Below the pieces are notes generated by a model. It was not told the origin of the DNA. It saw nothing but the letters and a program-made list of their open reading frames with translations, and did no database searches. A stretch of DNA of 64,000 nucleotides from Flavobacterium taihuense (GTDB lineage: Bacteria; Bacteroidota; Bacteroidia; Flavobacteriales; Flavobacteriaceae): contig NZ_JAHWYN010000006.1 in NCBI RefSeq assembly GCF_019351435.1, forward strand, positions 1 through 64,000, read 5' to 3'. Positions within the stretch are counted from its first letter, which is position 1. Each line of letters opens with the position of its first letter. This document shows positions 62,648 to 64,000 of the stretch, in pieces. The position numbers and the translations under genes were made by a program.

Positions 62648-63786
62648 AAAATATAAATGTTACGCTAAGAAAAAGGACGCTGCCAAGTGGAAAGATTACA
62701 TTATACCTTGATTTTTTTCCTCCAATCTATAACGCTAAAACTCGTGAATTTTCGCGCAGAGAATATTTAGGTTTATATCTGGTTTCAAAACCAAAAAACA
62801 ATATTGATAAAACACTGAATTCAGAAAATTTACACAAAGCCGAGATGATTTGTGCAAATAGGCTTAATGAACTGAACAAGCTACAAATCTATACACCATT
62901 TGAACAAGAGCGGCTTCGTCTACAGGAAATAGGAGAAAAATCATTTCTACAGTATTTAAAACAGACAGCAGAAACCAGAACAGGCATTAACGCGGAAATT
63001 TGGAAATATGCAATTATCCACTTTGAAAAGTTTCTTAAGAACGAAGACATATTAATGCAGGAAATTGATGTAACAATTATTGAGGATTTCAGGGAATTCA
63101 TTTTGAAGGCAAAATGTTTAAAGAAAAAAGACCAGTTTTTGGCTCAAAATACTGCCCTATCCTATTTTAACAAGATCAAGGCCACCCTACGAAAAGCTTA
63201 CAAAAAAGGATTACTGCAAACTGATGTTAATGCTGCGGTCGAAAGCATCAAGGAAAAAGAGTCACAAAGGAATTTCCTTACTATGGAAGAAGCTTCCAGA
63301 CTGTTTAGAACACCTTGCAAAAAAGAAATTGTCAAACGTGTCTCCATGTTTTCTCTGCTAACAGGAATACGCTATTCTGACATTGCAAAACTTACATGGG
63401 ACGAAGTGCAGCATAGTAAAAGTGAAGGATATTACATTAGATTTAAACAACAAAAAACTGACAGACCGGTAACTCTTCCTATTTCTCAGGAAGCGTTCGA
63501 GTGTTTAGGAGAAAAAGTGGAACAATATAAGAGAGTCTTTTATAATTTAAAAAAATGGGACGTAGACCGTTTGTTGCCTATTTGGGTTAAAGACGCATCA
63601 ATTGAAAAACATATTACGTTTCACTGCTTTCGTCATACATATGCAACATTGCAAATGGCGGCAGGTACCGACATTTTTACGGTATCGAAAATGTTAGGTC
63701 ACAAAAACATAAAGACAACGCAGATATATACAAAAATCATCGACGAGAAAAAAAGGGAAACAACTAATAAAATTTCATTTAAATAA
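62644..63786 (+). CDS. Tyrosine-type site-specific integrase
   Basis: This 380-residue protein has an N-terminal arm-binding domain (1-95), a SAM-like core-binding domain (100-205) and a catalytic domain with all expected residues: Arg243 in TGIRYSDI, His327-x-x-Arg330 in FHCFRHTYA, His353 in LGHKN and the nucleophile Tyr362 in QIYTKI. It resembles Bacteroidota element integrases. The position next to mnmE suggests site-specific insertion there. No cargo gene is visible before the window ends. Confidence 0.92.
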   Translation: MKNINVTLRKRTLPSGKITLYLDFFPPIYNAKTREFSRREYLGLYLVSKPKNNIDKTLNSENLHKAEMICANRLNELNKLQIYTPFEQERLRLQEIGEKSFLQYLKQTAETRTGINAEIWKYAIIHFEKFLKNEDILMQEIDVTIIEDFREFILKAKCLKKKDQFLAQNTALSYFNKIKATLRKAYKKGLLQTDVNAAVESIKEKESQRNFLTMEEASRLFRTPCKKEIVKRVSMFSLLTGIRYSDIAKLTWDEVQHSKSEGYYIRFKQQKTDRPVTLPISQEAFECLGEKVEQYKRVFYNLKKWDVDRLLPIWVKDASIEKHITFHCFRHTYATLQMAAGTDIFTVSKMLGHKNIKTTQIYTKIIDEKKRETTNKISFK

Positions 63787-64000
63787 AGTTTTTTTTTAAT
63801 TTGTTATAAAAGAAAAAATAGTACTTGACTTTTGCTTTAAGGTAACTTTCTCAGCCACTTTAAAGTTGAAAGTGGATTTTATTTTTGATGCATTCAATTC
63901 AAAGAGATCTTTAAGGAAATAGCCGATCTATGTGGGTTACTTGCGAATTGAAAATACATTAAATCAGATGTACTTTTGGTAGCACTACAGAACAAACAAT
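63787..64000. other. Right edge, no gene recognised
   Basis: After the integrase lies AT-rich sequence with a short hairpin (CCACTTT and AAAGTGG near 63855-63873) that could act as a terminator. No start-led ORF of note is seen. The window ends here, so what follows in the element is unknown. Confidence 0.5.

Noticed and set aside
63895-63950. Short coding remnant near the right edge
   Set aside because: A frame of about 20 codons has no start codon and no recognisable similarity.
61852-64000. Second copy of the mnmE 3' end as the far attachment site
   Set aside because: No repeat of TTCTGCATCGGAAAATAG was found to the right in this window.
1-64000. CRISPR array, rRNA or tRNA genes
   Set aside because: No regularly spaced repeats with unique spacers and no rRNA or tRNA sequence patterns were recognised.

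Overview
The window looks like a chromosomal segment of a gliding member of the Bacteroidota, most probably Flavobacterium. Base composition is AT-rich. Promoters fit the flavobacterial TTG-N19/22-TAnnTTTG pattern and starts lack Shine-Dalgarno sequences. The genes include gldF-gldG, the type IX secretion regulator porX, a secreted amylase with a type IX C-terminal sorting domain, long class II ilvC, cydAB and the DUF3570/DUF4266/ApbE set. I see no rRNA, tRNA, CRISPR array or insertion sequence.

Layout. 1-5.5 kb: a DUF4294 protein, an M42 peptidase and a cytochrome bd operon (cydA-cydB plus a DUF2238 membrane protein). 5.6-9 kb: two small secreted proteins sharing related leaders, then acetyl-CoA synthetase. 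9.2-17.5 kb: branched-chain amino acid synthesis (leuA-leuB, then ilvD-ilvB-ilvN-ilvC). Between leuB and ilvD lies a complete-looking transcription attenuator. It has a 24-codon leader peptide in which 13 residues are Ile, Leu or Val, a candidate antiterminator and an intrinsic terminator. LeuA lacks its usual feedback domain, which fits control at the RNA level. 17.6-21.3 kb: a TPR-like protein and a type IX secreted alpha-amylase. 21.6-31 kb: an envelope redox and metal region with a decaheme cytochrome c, a b-type membrane protein, a DUF2231-like protein, a ferritin-VIT1 iron/manganese transporter, a two-component system, and the set Rieske-thioredoxin-ApbE-DUF4266-DUF3570. 31-42.4 kb: a GH5-type lipoprotein, an LTA-synthase-like enzyme, a zinc phospholipase/nuclease-like protein, YoaK, YeiH with a LysR regulator, a VWA protein, fabG and an EamA transporter. 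42.5-50.8 kb: porX, tsaE, a GNAT protein, alanine dehydrogenase, purC, a DUF502-like gene broken into three frames, a HAD phosphatase and phoH. 51-60.3 kb: SAM hydrolase, gldFG, dnaN, a membrane-anchored MutS-like ATPase and two UspA paralogues. 60.4-64 kb: mnmE, followed directly by an excisionase-like gene and a tyrosine integrase, as if a mobile element used the mnmE 3' end.

Non-coding structure. Three intergenic copies of one palindromic repeat family (331-410, 41357-41434, 46837-46937) and a larger, possibly related one (59323-59436) are spread across the window. There are two 14-bp-period tandem arrays and many strong hairpin terminators.

Most interesting items: the ilv attenuator; the ApbE/DUF3570/DUF4266 redox locus with its cytochrome, Rieske and metal-transport neighbours; the broken DUF502-like gene; the dispersed palindromic repeat; and the integration signature at mnmE. 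Everything here was read by eye from sequence. Family names rest on recalled motifs, not on searches.
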